Source of the DNA: Bacteroidota bacterium
Lineage (GTDB): Bacteria > Bacteroidota > Bacteroidia > NS11-12g > UBA9320
Assembly: GCA_002746305.1 (NCBI GenBank)
Contig: NVWV01000007.1
Coordinates: forward strand, 211,174-275,173
Direction: 5' to 3'
DNA length: 64,000 nucleotides
In this document: positions 1 through 9,427 of the stretch, piece after piece
How the letters are laid out: each line of letters begins with the position of its first letter
Position numbering within the stretch: the first letter of the stretch is position 1
Made by a program: the position numbers and the translations under genes
The notes under the pieces: generated by a model
The model's input: the letters and a program-made list of their open reading frames with translations, nothing else
Database searches by the model: none
Told to the model about the DNA's origin: nothing

Positions 1-1840
1 CCTCTGGCAAGTAAGTTTTTTCAAACATACTATTGGAATAAAATGACCAAGGGTCATCCTTAAAATTTCGGCAAACATCATCCCATTCACTACTGGAATA
101 TAACCTCAGTCCTTTTCTGGTCTGATGCTCATTTAACTTCTTTAGAAATAACGTTAAGCGGTCAAGGCCCAATTCAGGTCTCGTTGAAGAGAGTACTTCC
201 TTGTTTTGATTGCTTTTCTGATTTCTAATATAATCCCTGCTTTGCTCCTCTTTCACCATTACCCCTGCTTGTCGAGTAAAATCAAATTTCAAGGAATCTC
301 CATTCATATCCCACCATCTAATTTTAGTAGAATCTAATTTTGATGTAGTCTTATAAACTAAAAAGTACGTACTGTCCAAAGCTCTAAATGTATGCCAGGC
401 TCCTAAGAGGTTTGATGACATAATTATTCTTTCCTTTCTCCTACTTCTAATAGTAAATGAGTACTCTTTTAACTCATCATAGGACCATACACTTTCATTA
501 CGGACAAAGCCTAACTCAGGCAACAAAACCCTTTTGTTGTCTACAACATCTGCAAGCCTATAGTATCTTACTCTTCTTATTCTTTTGACCCGTTCCAATT
601 GCACGAAAGATTGATATTTCTTTGTCAATTTTTTCATTTTATTCTTTGAAAAATACTTGGGGGTTTTACTCAAATTCTTCCATAGAATAGGAGTAATAAA
701 CCCATTACCATATTGACAACCCTTCTTCCGTTCACGAATTGAATTTGTATCCCAGTAAAATGGTTTTTGGACCAACAACTTATACTCTATTAACCACGGT
801 AACAATTCTGATTTGTCATCCACTCCAGTCATTAGTGTTCCCATGTAAGTTTCATTTAGAGGGCTCTCGGTGCTTAGATATAGTGTTTCAATTATCCCTG
901 TTTTACGTGTATGATCTAGAATACGTTCCTCATAGTATCGAAAAGCATCTCGATGTAAGTAATTATCTCCAAAATCAATGGATAACTTCTTCACTCGATA
1001 GCTCCTAAACCAATTTCGGAATAAATACTGACAGTATAAACTATCACTATCTACAATGGAGGTTTTATTATAATCCACGTCATTATCTGCTAGAACAAGA
1101 TGTCTAATTCTTGGTTCCCGAAAAGCTTTGGTAATCTTACTATCGTTCAGCATACTCCATAAACTGAACACCGGTTGTCTCGGCATATTTTGCAAATAAT
1201 CTTGAACCTTATCGGCTGATAAGTTACCATCCACCTTCAGAAGTCTTAAACGTGGCCCTATTAACTTACGCCTAATGGTAAAACCTCTCACCCGTTCAGG
1301 ATAATTAAAAATGTTTACTCCACTTTCTACTAGCACCAATGTATCAAGGTCTTTACAATTCCAGACAATATCATTCACCAGTCTATCAGTGTGGCTTGCA
1401 ACTATATTTTCTAGTTTTAGTGTCTTAAGCTTTTTGAACCCTTTAAAATATCTTCCTTTTTTTCGCCTTTTTGAACCAAGATATTTACACGTACTATTTG
1501 TGATGGTCAATGACCTTAGTTTCTTACACTTCGAAACTTTCTCCGTGATCCCACTCACATCGATTACAGATGAATCGGGACTGTTAATTTCCAGAACCCG
1601 TAACCTCCTAAAAAGGTTTACATATTTCAAGTCATAATCCAGATTATCCAAGGTTAGATACTTCAGCTTTTTGAATAAATGAGCATTAAAAAATAAAGCC
1701 TCACAATTGCTGACGGAGCAATCCAAACACAATGTTTCTGCCTTTGTATCAAGTAAAAAAAGATACTGAGATTCATCTATAATCTGAGCTTTCCCTTGTA
1801 TGAGAATCAAGGAGCAAAAAAATAGAAGGAGATATTTCAC
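1..1840 (-). CDS. Secreted leucine-rich hypothetical protein, 3' end cut by window edge
   Basis: The minus strand stays open from a GTG at 1840 to the window edge (about 613 codons, no stop seen). The GTG is followed by a typical signal peptide (VKYLLLFFCSLIL...GKAQ), which fixes the start. The first 250 residues contain spaced leucine/isoleucine segments such as LKYLTLDNLDYDLKYV, LRVLEINSPDS, LRSLTITNS and LKTLKLENIV, the pattern of irregular leucine-rich repeats. The rest is basic and has no domain I recognise. No sorting domain can be seen because the C-terminus is missing. Likely exported and possibly a surface recognition protein; that role is inference from the repeats only. Plus-strand ORFs inside this stretch are shadows. 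Confidence 0.8.
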   Translation of the reverse strand, partial: MKYLLLFFCSLILIQGKAQIIDESQYLFLLDTKAETLCLDCSVSNCEALFFNAHLFKKLKYLTLDNLDYDLKYVNLFRRLRVLEINSPDSSVIDVSGITEKVSKCKKLRSLTITNSTCKYLGSKRRKKGRYFKGFKKLKTLKLENIVASHTDRLVNDIVWNCKDLDTLVLVESGVNIFNYPERVRGFTIRRKLIGPRLRLLKVDGNLSADKVQDYLQNMPRQPVFSLWSMLNDSKITKAFREPRIRHLVLADNDVDYNKTSIVDSDSLYCQYLFRNWFRSYRVKKLSIDFGDNYLHRDAFRYYEERILDHTRKTGIIETLYLSTESPLNETYMGTLMTGVDDKSELLPWLIEYKLLVQKPFYWDTNSIRERKKGCQYGNGFITPILWKNLSKTPKYFSKNKMKKLTKKYQSFVQLERVKRIRRVRYYRLADVVDNKRVLLPELGFVRNESVWSYDELKEYSFTIRSRRKERIIMSSNLLGAWHTFRALDSTYFLVYKTTSKLDSTKIRWWDMNGDSLKFDFTRQAGVMVKEEQSRDYIRNQKSNQNKEVLSSTRPELGLDRLTLFLKKLNEHQTRKGLRLYSSSEWDDVCRNFKDDPWSFYSNSMFEKTYLPE

Positions 1841-1957
1841 AGGTGTATAACGCCAATTATACGAAAGGTTACATTTATTACCTACACAATTTTAGAATAA
1901 CCAGCCTTTTATTTTCACATTCAAGCTAGATTATCTGAGTAAAAATCACTCTAATCT

Positions 1958-2779
1958 CTAACAACCTGGAGGACCAAACGTGAACTCAAATTCTTGTTCC
2001 ACTTTCGAACCTTTGGCATCTTCTGCTGGTTTCCACTCTCCCATTTCTACAATCAAATCAACTAGAACAGCATCTACTTCATCATTTCCACTGGTTCTCT
2101 CTACGTGTATGTTTTCTGCCATCCCTTCCTTATTAATTGTAAATATCAACCGGGTAAAATCTAACTCACTAAAATCCCTTTGTGAAAAGTATTCCTCACT
2201 ATTCTCTTTTAAATAGGAAACTAGCAGATCATATCCCTCAACATATTCAGCTTCCTTCTCTGGAATTATAGTCATAGAAACGTTCATTTCGTGATCTTCC
2301 ACCTCACTTGTAATAGGATTCGACGTTTTATGTTTAACATTTATTACTATATCTGTACCTATATCCGCATTACTTAGTATTTTCTTTTGTTCCTTACTCA
2401 AAATATCGTCAGCACCAATGACACTCAATTCCTCTCCTTTGCAACTTACTAAAATCTCAACGGACACGTAGTTAGTTATCCAACTGGAAGGATAATAGTC
2501 GATTATATCTTTAATGGATTTTGCATCTTCAAATTTCTCCTTTGTTATTGGGAATCCATGTTTTCCTGCGATGGTATATACAAAATTATTCTCAACTGAA
2601 GCTGTAGCTTCCTCTACCAGTACTTCGACATTTTCACTTTCAGATTCAATTTTGCAATCTAGAATCCCTAGTTCATTTACGTCCTTCGCCTCATTGGTAT
2701 ACTGTTTATTGATATAACCACTTGCTATTAGTCCAACAGCTATACTTACCACTCCGATTTTCATTAAACTTTTTTTCAT
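1958..2779 (-). CDS. TonB-C-terminal-like protein with N-terminal membrane anchor
   Basis: A 273-aa protein with a basic N-terminus and one hydrophobic segment (residues 7-22), then a periplasmic region. The last 85 residues fit the TonB C-terminal fold: GYDLLVSYLKEN, a strand with FTINKEGMAENIHVERTSG, the conserved helix DAVLVDLIVEMGEWKPAED, and a final EFEF strand. The middle part (about 65-180) is a conserved-looking domain I cannot name, and the protein ends in FGPPGC. No ExbB/ExbD genes are adjacent, so energy transduction is not certain; many Bacteroidota proteins use this module in other roles. It is divergent from the two-component genes at 2917, with which it may share regulation. 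Confidence 0.75.
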   Translation of the reverse strand: MKKSLMKIGVVSIAVGLIASGYINKQYTNEAKDVNELGILDCKIESESENVEVLVEEATASVENNFVYTIAGKHGFPITKEKFEDAKSIKDIIDYYPSSWITNYVSVEILVSCKGEELSVIGADDILSKEQKKILSNADIGTDIVINVKHKTSNPITSEVEDHEMNVSMTIIPEKEAEYVEGYDLLVSYLKENSEEYFSQRDFSELDFTRLIFTINKEGMAENIHVERTSGNDEVDAVLVDLIVEMGEWKPAEDAKGSKVEQEFEFTFGPPGC

Positions 2780-2805
2780 TGCTATTCTATTTTAATGTTG
2801 AATAA

Positions 2806-2813
2806 CAAACATA
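2806..2813 (-). promoter_or_regulatory. Putative -7 promoter element of the TonB-like gene
   Basis: The minus strand reads TATGTTTG, an exact match to the Bacteroidota TAnnTTTG element, 27 bp before the ATG at 2779 in the divergent intergenic space. No clear TTG element lies about 20 bp upstream, so support is partial. Confidence 0.45.
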
Positions 2814-2916
2814 GACTCGGTACACGCTTTTTATTGAAAACGAAATGTTAAAAAATGTTATCGAAATGTAAATCCACCTCAATGAACTAATAATTATTCT
2901 AATCTTTGTCCTTAAT

Positions 2917-4179
2917 ATGTCTTCTAAAACTATACGCTCAATTTTAGTCTTCATGCTAATTGTCATTGCAGCATTGTTTACCACCCAAGCTTATTGGTTC
3001 AAGCAGGCATTCTCTTTGCAGGAAAGACAGTTTGAAGAAAAACTAAATATTACACTTAGAAGCATCGCCGATGACCTTCTAACTCTCGACAGTAATTCTA
3101 AATCTCAGATTCCGCCTGTTACCAAAATATCTTCAACTGAGTTTTATGTAAAAACGGATTGTTATTATAGTTTATCTACGTTGGACAGTTGCATTAGACG
3201 TCACTTCATCTCACAAAAAATTGATGTGACCTATGACTATCTTATTATCAAATCAAATAACAATCAGATCATTCTAGGAAACACCGTTCCAGACATTTCA
3301 AACTCCTTTGACATCGCTTGTGAAAGCAGATTGGATGACAAGGACAATGTTGATTTCAAGATTCGAATCAACAATAAGACAGCACATCTACTAAGTTCCA
3401 TGGGGATTTGGATGTATTCTTCATTTAGCTTGTTGGCAATTCTTGCAGTTTTCACATTTATCATGGTATCAATCGTTAAAGGAAAAAAACTAGCCTTATT
3501 GAAAAAAGACTTTGTCAATAACATGACTCACGAATTAAAAACCCCAATAGCCAATATATCTGTTGCCTCAGACGCAATTCGCAACCGGAAAATCCAAATG
3601 GATGAAACCAAATTGCAGAGGTATGCAGATATCATATATAAGGAAAATCTTCGACTACATAACCTAGTAAATCGGGTGCTAGAGATTTCTTCCATTGAAA
3701 AAAAGGAGGAATCACTCTCTTTTGAAGAGATAGACTTGCACCATATTATCAATCACATTACAGATAGTTTTGAACCTTTGATTCAAAAAAGAGATGGAGC
3801 AATCAACTTGGATTTACAAGCTCATAATTTTAAGTTAAATGCAGACAGAGTACATATTTCTAATGTCATTAATAACTTGACTGACAATGCCATAAAATAT
3901 TCCGACAATGCACCTCAAGTAACTATAACTACTAAGAGTGATAACAATGGAATTTATGTAGCAATAAGTGATGAGGGTATCGGACTAAACAGCGAGAATC
4001 AAACCCGAATTTTCGAAAAATTCTTTCGAGCTGAGTCTGAAAATATTCATAACACCAAAGGGTACGGACTTGGATTAAGTTATGCTAAACTAATTGTAGA
4101 GAAGCATGGTGGATCTATTACTTTTAAAAGCAAAGAAAAAATAGGAAGTACATTTAATATATTTTTACCCTTTGAATAA
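2917..4179 (+). CDS. Sensor histidine kinase (OmpR/EnvZ-type partner)
   Basis: A 420-aa membrane kinase. Two transmembrane segments (about 8-24 and 163-187) bracket a periplasmic sensor of about 135 residues with three cysteines. The dimerisation/phosphoacceptor motif NNMTHELKTP places the phosphorylated histidine at 205. The HATPase domain shows the N box (NLTDNAIKYSD), a G1 box (DEGIGL) and a GLGLSYAKLIVEKHGG G2 region. There is no HAMP domain between TM2 and HisKA. The stop codon abuts the start of the response regulator at 4180, so the two are almost certainly co-translated. The signal sensed is unknown; the divergent TonB-like gene is a possible target. Confidence 0.93.
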   Translation: MSSKTIRSILVFMLIVIAALFTTQAYWFKQAFSLQERQFEEKLNITLRSIADDLLTLDSNSKSQIPPVTKISSTEFYVKTDCYYSLSTLDSCIRRHFISQKIDVTYDYLIIKSNNNQIILGNTVPDISNSFDIACESRLDDKDNVDFKIRINNKTAHLLSSMGIWMYSSFSLLAILAVFTFIMVSIVKGKKLALLKKDFVNNMTHELKTPIANISVASDAIRNRKIQMDETKLQRYADIIYKENLRLHNLVNRVLEISSIEKKEESLSFEEIDLHHIINHITDSFEPLIQKRDGAINLDLQAHNFKLNADRVHISNVINNLTDNAIKYSDNAPQVTITTKSDNNGIYVAISDEGIGLNSENQTRIFEKFFRAESENIHNTKGYGLGLSYAKLIVEKHGGSITFKSKEKIGSTFNIFLPFE

Positions 4180-4869
4180 ATGAGCACTAAGAAAAACATA
4201 CTATTGGTAGAAGATGATGAGAGCATGGGTTTTTTACTAAAAGATAGCCTGGAAAACTATCAGTACAATGTGACACATTTCTCTGATGGCAAGTCCGCTT
4301 TGGAGGCATTCAAAAAAGATCAATTTGATTTATGTCTATTGGACGTAATGATGCCTAACATGGATGGGTTTACTCTAGCCTCTGAGATTAGAAACATAGA
4401 CACCGATATCCCAATGGTTTTTTTAACAGCCAAAGCCATGAAGGAAGATCGGATAAAGGGATTTAAGCTTGGAGCTGATGACTATGTTACCAAACCTTTT
4501 AGCGTAGAAGAACTCGCATTAAGAATCAAGGCAATTCTAAAAAGGGGCAAGTCCGTTCAAACTACAAAACAACTAATTCCATTTGCTAACTATGTGCTTG
4601 ATTTGGATAATCTAATTCTATCAACAGACACCTCAAAAACCCAGCTAACTCGAAAGGAAGCAGACATCCTAAAACTCTTTGTAACCAATCCCAACACCCT
4701 ACTAAAACGGGAATACATTTTAAATAATGTCTGGAAAGACGATAGTTACTTTGTGGGAAGAAGTCTTGATGTCTTTATATCCAAACTTCGCAAGCTTTTT
4801 AGAGAAGACCCAACAGTGGTAATTCTAAATATTCACGGGTCAGGCTACAAGTTCCAAGTAAAAGACTAA
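4180..4869 (+). CDS. OmpR/PhoB-family response regulator
   Basis: A 229-aa regulator with an N-terminal receiver (acidic pair at 11-13, phosphoacceptor D55 in LLDVMMPN, conserved T in FLTAKA and K in VTKPF) and a C-terminal winged helix (about 130-227; LTRKEADILKLF, then RSLDVFISKLRKLF and IHGSGYKF). It begins one base after the stop of the kinase at 2917-4179, its evident partner. Target promoters cannot be read from the sequence. Confidence 0.95.
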   Translation: MSTKKNILLVEDDESMGFLLKDSLENYQYNVTHFSDGKSALEAFKKDQFDLCLLDVMMPNMDGFTLASEIRNIDTDIPMVFLTAKAMKEDRIKGFKLGADDYVTKPFSVEELALRIKAILKRGKSVQTTKQLIPFANYVLDLDNLILSTDTSKTQLTRKEADILKLFVTNPNTLLKREYILNNVWKDDSYFVGRSLDVFISKLRKLFREDPTVVILNIHGSGYKFQVKD

Positions 4870-4885
4870 ACCTATATCCCCTGCA

Positions 4886-6151
4886 CTAGTGAATCAATAA
4901 CTTTTTACTGTATTTTCTTCCTTCTTCATCAACAAGCGTAAGTATACATGCACCTATGTAATCTACCTCCAAAATGTATTGCTTAACACCTCTTAAATCT
5001 TTCATTTCTTGAATTAATACACCTCTTAAATCATGGACTTGCAACAGTTCAACACCCTTTACTTCCGCTAAGTCAATAACTACTTTGCCAGTGCTTGGAT
5101 TTGGATACAGTTTAAAATTTTCATTACTCACATTCCAAATTGAACTTGTAATACTGTCTTCACTATAATAAAGCATAAGGTTATTCAACGGTGTAAATAA
5201 TGTCTTTGAAGTGCCATGTAGATGACCTTTATTCCGATAGCCTTCCATTCCAAATCCATCTACCTCTTTATACAAATGATCCCATGCACTTGTAACTCGA
5301 TTAAACTTTTCTACTACATACTCTCTATAAAACCAACTGATTCTAGGATAACAACGATATAACTCATCATCAACCAAGCTTAAAACTCCTGTACTTGGTT
5401 CTATAATATTTTCTACTTTCAATGATGTATCAACTGTCCATGATTGACCTCCATCAATGGTCATTAATTGTAAGTTTTGATTATATGTGATAAAGCCTGT
5501 ATCTGAATTTATAAATTCAATACTCTGTGAAAAGGCATCCACAAACCCGTAGTCCTGAGGAGAAAACACGCGTTGAATACTCTTACCCAAGTCTGTAGAA
5601 TAATAAACTCTTCCGGTATCTTGAATAACTACGATAGTAGAATCACCTGTAAGCTTTGCTCTTTCTAGAGAATACATTGGGAAAAAACCAAAATGGTATG
5701 CAATAGTATCATACTCGGCGGAGTGAATGGATAATGCAAAACTGCCAAAACCTGCATCCCCATAATTATACATATCTCCTTTATAAATATCTATGAAGTT
5801 CCTATAAATATTAAACCCATTATGTACCCAGGTTTTTCCCATATCCAATGTTTTGTGTACTGCATCTTCCGTGTTCAAATAACCAATGGAATCTGTCTCA
5901 AAAAGTACAGATCTAATGTTTCCAAAGCTTTTATCAAAATCTGTTCGTTTGGACCACGACTTCCCCCCATCTCTGGTTTCTAAAACCAACCCACTATCTC
6001 CAACTATAAATCCGACATCATCTGTTGCAAAAAAGACATCATTGTAATTCTCTTTTACATCTACTTTCATGTCATACAATCTCCATTTCTTTTGAGCATT
6101 TGCAGATAATGTAAGACTTACAAATACAATAAGTTGAACAAATAATTTCAT
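4886..6151 (-). CDS. T9SS-sorted protein with Ycf48/BNR-like repeats
   Basis: A 421-aa secreted protein. A signal peptide (1-19, ending SANAQ) is followed by repeats of the photosynthesis-stability Ycf48 or BNR type: ...VGFIVGDSGLVLETRDGGKSW, ...HKTLDMGKTW, ...YYSTDLGKS and TIDGGQSWTVD, each a beta-propeller blade with an Asp-box-like turn. The last 75 residues are a T9SS type A sorting domain (FKLYPNPSTGKVVIDL ... ending SKKLLIH). It should therefore be exported across the outer membrane and attached to the surface or released. The biological role is unknown. It converges with the response regulator at 4869, only 16 bp away. Confidence 0.88.
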   Translation of the reverse strand: MKLFVQLIVFVSLTLSANAQKKWRLYDMKVDVKENYNDVFFATDDVGFIVGDSGLVLETRDGGKSWSKRTDFDKSFGNIRSVLFETDSIGYLNTEDAVHKTLDMGKTWVHNGFNIYRNFIDIYKGDMYNYGDAGFGSFALSIHSAEYDTIAYHFGFFPMYSLERAKLTGDSTIVVIQDTGRVYYSTDLGKSIQRVFSPQDYGFVDAFSQSIEFINSDTGFITYNQNLQLMTIDGGQSWTVDTSLKVENIIEPSTGVLSLVDDELYRCYPRISWFYREYVVEKFNRVTSAWDHLYKEVDGFGMEGYRNKGHLHGTSKTLFTPLNNLMLYYSEDSITSSIWNVSNENFKLYPNPSTGKVVIDLAEVKGVELLQVHDLRGVLIQEMKDLRGVKQYILEVDYIGACILTLVDEEGRKYSKKLLIH

Positions 6152-6213
6152 AGTTCAAAGTTCAGCGTATTAAATTCTTTAAACTTGGACGAGCAGAACA
6201 ATTACTTGCACTT

Positions 6214-7047
6214 TTAGGAATTCCGTAAGTCTTTTGGGCTAAGCCCTGCATTGTTCTTAATGAATCTTGAAAAGTAAGCGGGATCATTAAAACCTAAATC
6301 GAAGGCAATCTCCTTTAAGGATGAAGATGAATGCATAATTAATCGCTTGGCCTCTAAAAATATTCTTTGTTGAATAAGTGTCGAAAGCGTTTCACCCGTA
6401 ATTTCCTTAGTCAATGAGTTTAACTTTTTCTCCGTTAAATTCAATTGGTTTGAATACCAATTAACCGTATGTTGTTTGTGGTAGTTATGCTCCAACAATT
6501 GTTTAAATCGTTGATAATCAGAATTTTTAACATAACTAGAGATCCCTTTATGGTTCTTATGAAACTCCCTATCTGTATAATTTAAAATTAGTTGTAGCCA
6601 ACTCCAGGCTATGATAGAATCATTTATGTGGTCCGCCAACTTATCAATCATGGCTTCGATCTCATTGAACAAATCATTTGACAATTGTAAGGAGATTGGA
6701 TCCGCATTATTATTTAAGAAAGCAAACTGCTGGAAGTACTTGGATTCCAGTATATTCTTGATAACCTCTGTACTAAAAACTATGTACTTACCTACACAAT
6801 GTTCATTGTGATTTAGTTGATGCACCTGCCCTGGGGATACTGCATGGATGGAGTAATCTTTTATAGCAAGTTCCTTAAAATCTATGGTATGACTTCCTCC
6901 TCCTTTCCGAAAGAAAAATAGTTCATAGTACCCATGACGATGAGCTGTGTAATCATCATATTTTGAGCTATGGCTTATTTCATTTACTCCCAACTCCGTA
7001 TTAAAATCGGACTCTGGGAAATATTTATATAATGGAATTTTTGCCAT
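6214..7047 (-). CDS. AraC-family transcriptional regulator with cupin-like sensor
   Basis: A 277-aa protein. The N-terminal half carries an AraC-type cupin signature (YTAHRHGYYELFFFRKGGG, then SPGQVHQLNH). The C-terminal 100 residues form the two helix-turn-helix motifs of the AraC DNA-binding domain, including LTEKKLNSLTKEITGET and the diagnostic second motif SLKEIAFDLGFNDPAYFSRFIKNNAGLSPKDLR. The effector and targets are not evident; the YdjM-like gene at 7098 lies just upstream on the same strand. TAnnTTTG (TATCTTTG, minus strand 7058-7065) sits 11 bp before the ATG and could be its -7 element. Confidence 0.93.
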   Translation of the reverse strand: MAKIPLYKYFPESDFNTELGVNEISHSSKYDDYTAHRHGYYELFFFRKGGGSHTIDFKELAIKDYSIHAVSPGQVHQLNHNEHCVGKYIVFSTEVIKNILESKYFQQFAFLNNNADPISLQLSNDLFNEIEAMIDKLADHINDSIIAWSWLQLILNYTDREFHKNHKGISSYVKNSDYQRFKQLLEHNYHKQHTVNWYSNQLNLTEKKLNSLTKEITGETLSTLIQQRIFLEAKRLIMHSSSSLKEIAFDLGFNDPAYFSRFIKNNAGLSPKDLRNS

Positions 7048-7057
7048 AGCAGATGGT

Positions 7058-7065
7058 CAAAGATA
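7058..7065 (-). promoter_or_regulatory. Putative -7 promoter element of the AraC-type gene
   Basis: TATCTTTG on the minus strand matches TAnnTTTG and would give a very short leader before the ATG at 7047. No good -33 element was found, so this is tentative. Confidence 0.35.
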
Positions 7066-7097
7066 CTGAGATAGGCATAACCAGAGCCTTAAAAAAT

Positions 7098-8303
7098 CTA
7101 AATCCCTTTCATCCGTTTCCAAAGGCGTGGCATAAGATCCTTGGCCTGACCTTCAGGAGGTCCTCCCGCAGCTTCTTCGAGATAATAGTTCCCCTCACTT
7201 ATTTCCCTCAACTTAAATCGAAACAAAAAATCATCTGGACCTTTACCCTTTCCACTAAACGTTCCAAATCTTAGGTCGCTTAATTGAAATCCACTTTCCA
7301 GTTCATTTATCGTAAAGTAACCATCACTGAACCATTTAAGAGTTTGAAGTGTACGGTCAGTATCCAAACCTTGTAGCATCTCATGATTCTTTTTAATCTT
7401 TGAAAAAACAACGTCTCCTTTATCAAACAAAGAATACTGAGCAAGATAGTAATGGTCCTTTGTTTCAGCTGTACAATTCCAAAGTATGTTATTGAGAATT
7501 GACGCATTGGTAATAAATCTTTCAACTGGGACATTTTGCTTTTTAAGAGCTGTAGAAAAGACATTATTTACTCGTTGTTTATTGAATACGGTAAACAACA
7601 TATATGCTGAACTTAATCCTATCCCAAGGTAATTCCAAAATTTCCTTTTGTTCAAATTATCTCTATATCGTGAAGCGATAATCAAACATATTAGAAACGG
7701 AACTGTGTACATTGGATCAGCCACTGAAATAGTACTCCAAGCCACTCGTACATTTGAAAAAGGTGCAAAGAGTTGGGTGCCATACATGGTAAAACAATCT
7801 AATAATGGGTGGGTAATCAAAGACCAAAAGAACAACCACTGCCAATCTCGAATACTTGCGGTTGGTGCCTTCCATTGATTATTGAAATACCGCTTTTTAA
7901 CATTGAAGTACAAAATAAGACCGGTAATTAATCCAACTATACCAAGAGGCACATAGTTTCCCGGAAAGAACCGTGTAAAAAGAAACTGAAGTGCGGATAT
8001 TACTAAAATGGCGGCTACCGTTTTACCGGCTACTGCAATCCACTTATGATGTGGATTTTTATAAATGAGATGTACTAACCAACCAAACAACAATGCTCCA
8101 ACTATACTGAAAAATATAGAATGGCTAATTCCACGATGAAATGCAACATTGTCTATATTGGATAAGAAAAGACCTCCTAACACATCTAAGTCAGGAATAG
8201 TACCTCCTACAGCTCCCCATAACATAGCTCGATTACCTATTTTCTTTCCTAAAACAACCTCGCCTGCTGCTGCTCCTAATATAATCTGGGTAAGTGAATC
8301 CAT
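7098..8303 (-). CDS. YdjM/YbcI-like membrane-bound metal-dependent hydrolase (DUF457)
   Basis: A 401-aa polytopic membrane protein. The N-terminus has the family signature: MDSLTQIILGAAAGE, the acidic GTIPDLDVLG and the histidine motif FHRGISHS, with a further LITHPLLDCFTMYG, which together form a likely metal site. About six hydrophobic segments fill residues 50-250. The last 150 residues are soluble and specific to long Bacteroidota members of the family. Enzymatic activity has been proposed for the family but the substrate is unknown. Confidence 0.88.
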   Translation of the reverse strand: MDSLTQIILGAAAGEVVLGKKIGNRAMLWGAVGGTIPDLDVLGGLFLSNIDNVAFHRGISHSIFFSIVGALLFGWLVHLIYKNPHHKWIAVAGKTVAAILVISALQFLFTRFFPGNYVPLGIVGLITGLILYFNVKKRYFNNQWKAPTASIRDWQWLFFWSLITHPLLDCFTMYGTQLFAPFSNVRVAWSTISVADPMYTVPFLICLIIASRYRDNLNKRKFWNYLGIGLSSAYMLFTVFNKQRVNNVFSTALKKQNVPVERFITNASILNNILWNCTAETKDHYYLAQYSLFDKGDVVFSKIKKNHEMLQGLDTDRTLQTLKWFSDGYFTINELESGFQLSDLRFGTFSGKGKGPDDFLFRFKLREISEGNYYLEEAAGGPPEGQAKDLMPRLWKRMKGI

Positions 8304-8310
8304 ATTTACT

Positions 8311-8342
8311 TAAACTTAGAAAAATTTTTTTGTGTGATGCAA
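8311..8342 (-). promoter_or_regulatory. Putative promoter of the YdjM-like gene
   Basis: On the minus strand a TTG (8342-8340) lies 21 bp before TAAGTTTA (8318-8311), a one-mismatch version of the TAnnTTTG -7 element. The ATG follows at 8303. The spacing fits the Bacteroidota sigma factor, but there is a mismatch at the last base of the box. Confidence 0.4.
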
Positions 8343-8533
8343 GGTTACACGGAAACTACTAAACCCGTTTTCAATATGGTTAAATCAACTCTATAATTGG
8401 ATTGAATTACTATTTCTACAATCATTCATAAATCATATTGCACAATTACTTTTAAAATAATCTAAGTACCACTGACATACGGTTGTCACTTGTCTGGACT
8501 TCATTTGTTTGAAATTAATGTTAAATCGAATAA

Positions 8534-8800
8534 ATGACGTATAAGAATTGCCAAAGCTGCGGGATGCCATTGAAAAAATTACCCAACGGTGGGGGGAATA
8601 ATACAGATGGAAGTACCAGTAAAAAGTATTGTGCATATTGCTTTGTAGATGGAGAGTTTACACAACCTGATTGGTCTGTTGACCAGATGAATAATTTTGT
8701 TAAAGCAAAAATGAATGTGATGGGATTCCCGGGATTTTTGGCCAGTTTCTTTACCCAAAATATAGTTAAACTTGAAAGATGGAAAACGAGACAAGTGTGA
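8534..8800 (+). CDS. Small putative zinc-ribbon protein
   Basis: An 89-aa protein with a four-cysteine zinc ribbon: C6-x2-C9 in NCQSCGMPL and C33-x2-C36 in YCAYCF, followed by DGEFTQPDWSVDQM. This corresponds to the 'putative zinc ribbon' family of short bacterial proteins. Function unknown. Its 3' end overlaps the ATG of the HEAT-like gene at 8779 by 22 bp, pointing to translational coupling, and it opens a three-gene set running to 9793. Confidence 0.82.
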   Translation: MTYKNCQSCGMPLKKLPNGGGNNTDGSTSKKYCAYCFVDGEFTQPDWSVDQMNNFVKAKMNVMGFPGFLASFFTQNIVKLERWKTRQV

Positions 8801-9420
8801 CAAGTAAGCTTTCTTCTTCTCTGAATCGGAGAGACGAAATCCCCAATCTAGAACTAGCAAAGTCCATAATCAATGATCACAACCAAACTGCTATTGAAGA
8901 GCTTATTGAGAATCTCAATCATAAAAATAAAGCCATTCAAAATGACTGCATTAAAGTCCTCTATGAAATTGGCAATACTAATCCGCAACTAATTTCAAGT
9001 CACGCCAAAGAATTTGTACGATTGCTTGAAAGTAAGAACAATCGAATACAATGGGGTTCAATGACTGCTTTAAGTACTATCACCTTGGAAAATCCATCGT
9101 ATATTTTCAGTATTCTGCCTCAAATCATTAAGGCTTCAGAAAGAGGTTCCGTAATCACTAAAGACCAAGCAATCAACATTTTGATAAAAGTATGCTCTAT
9201 TGAAAAGTATGCGGACAATACATTTACATTATTGAATGAACAATTGCTTAAAAGCCCTATCAACCAATTGCCAATGTATGCCGAAAGAGCCAGTTCCATC
9301 ATTAAAGATTCGAATAGAAAGACATTCGTAGATAGTCTTGAAACAAGACTTCCGGATTTCGAAAAAGAAACCAAACGAAAACGTGTTGAAAAGGTCTTAA
9401 AGTTATTGAATCAAGAATAG
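8779..9420 (+). CDS. HEAT-repeat-like alpha-helical protein
   Basis: A 213-aa soluble protein made almost wholly of paired helices of about 35-40 residues, for example AIEELIENLNHKNKAIQNDCIKVLYEIG and HAKEFVRLLESKNNRIQWGSMTALSTITLENP, matching HEAT/armadillo-type repeats. No catalytic motif is visible; a scaffold or protein-binding role is inference. It starts inside the zinc-ribbon gene and ends 7 bp before the DUF1801 gene, so the three are likely one operon. Confidence 0.75.
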   Translation: MENETSVTSKLSSSLNRRDEIPNLELAKSIINDHNQTAIEELIENLNHKNKAIQNDCIKVLYEIGNTNPQLISSHAKEFVRLLESKNNRIQWGSMTALSTITLENPSYIFSILPQIIKASERGSVITKDQAINILIKVCSIEKYADNTFTLLNEQLLKSPINQLPMYAERASSIIKDSNRKTFVDSLETRLPDFEKETKRKRVEKVLKLLNQE

Positions 9421-9427
9421 AAATATT

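Noticed and set aside
739..1637. Two plus-strand ORFs (89 and 108 aa)
   Set aside because: They are shadows of the minus-strand leucine-rich gene, which is open through the whole region.
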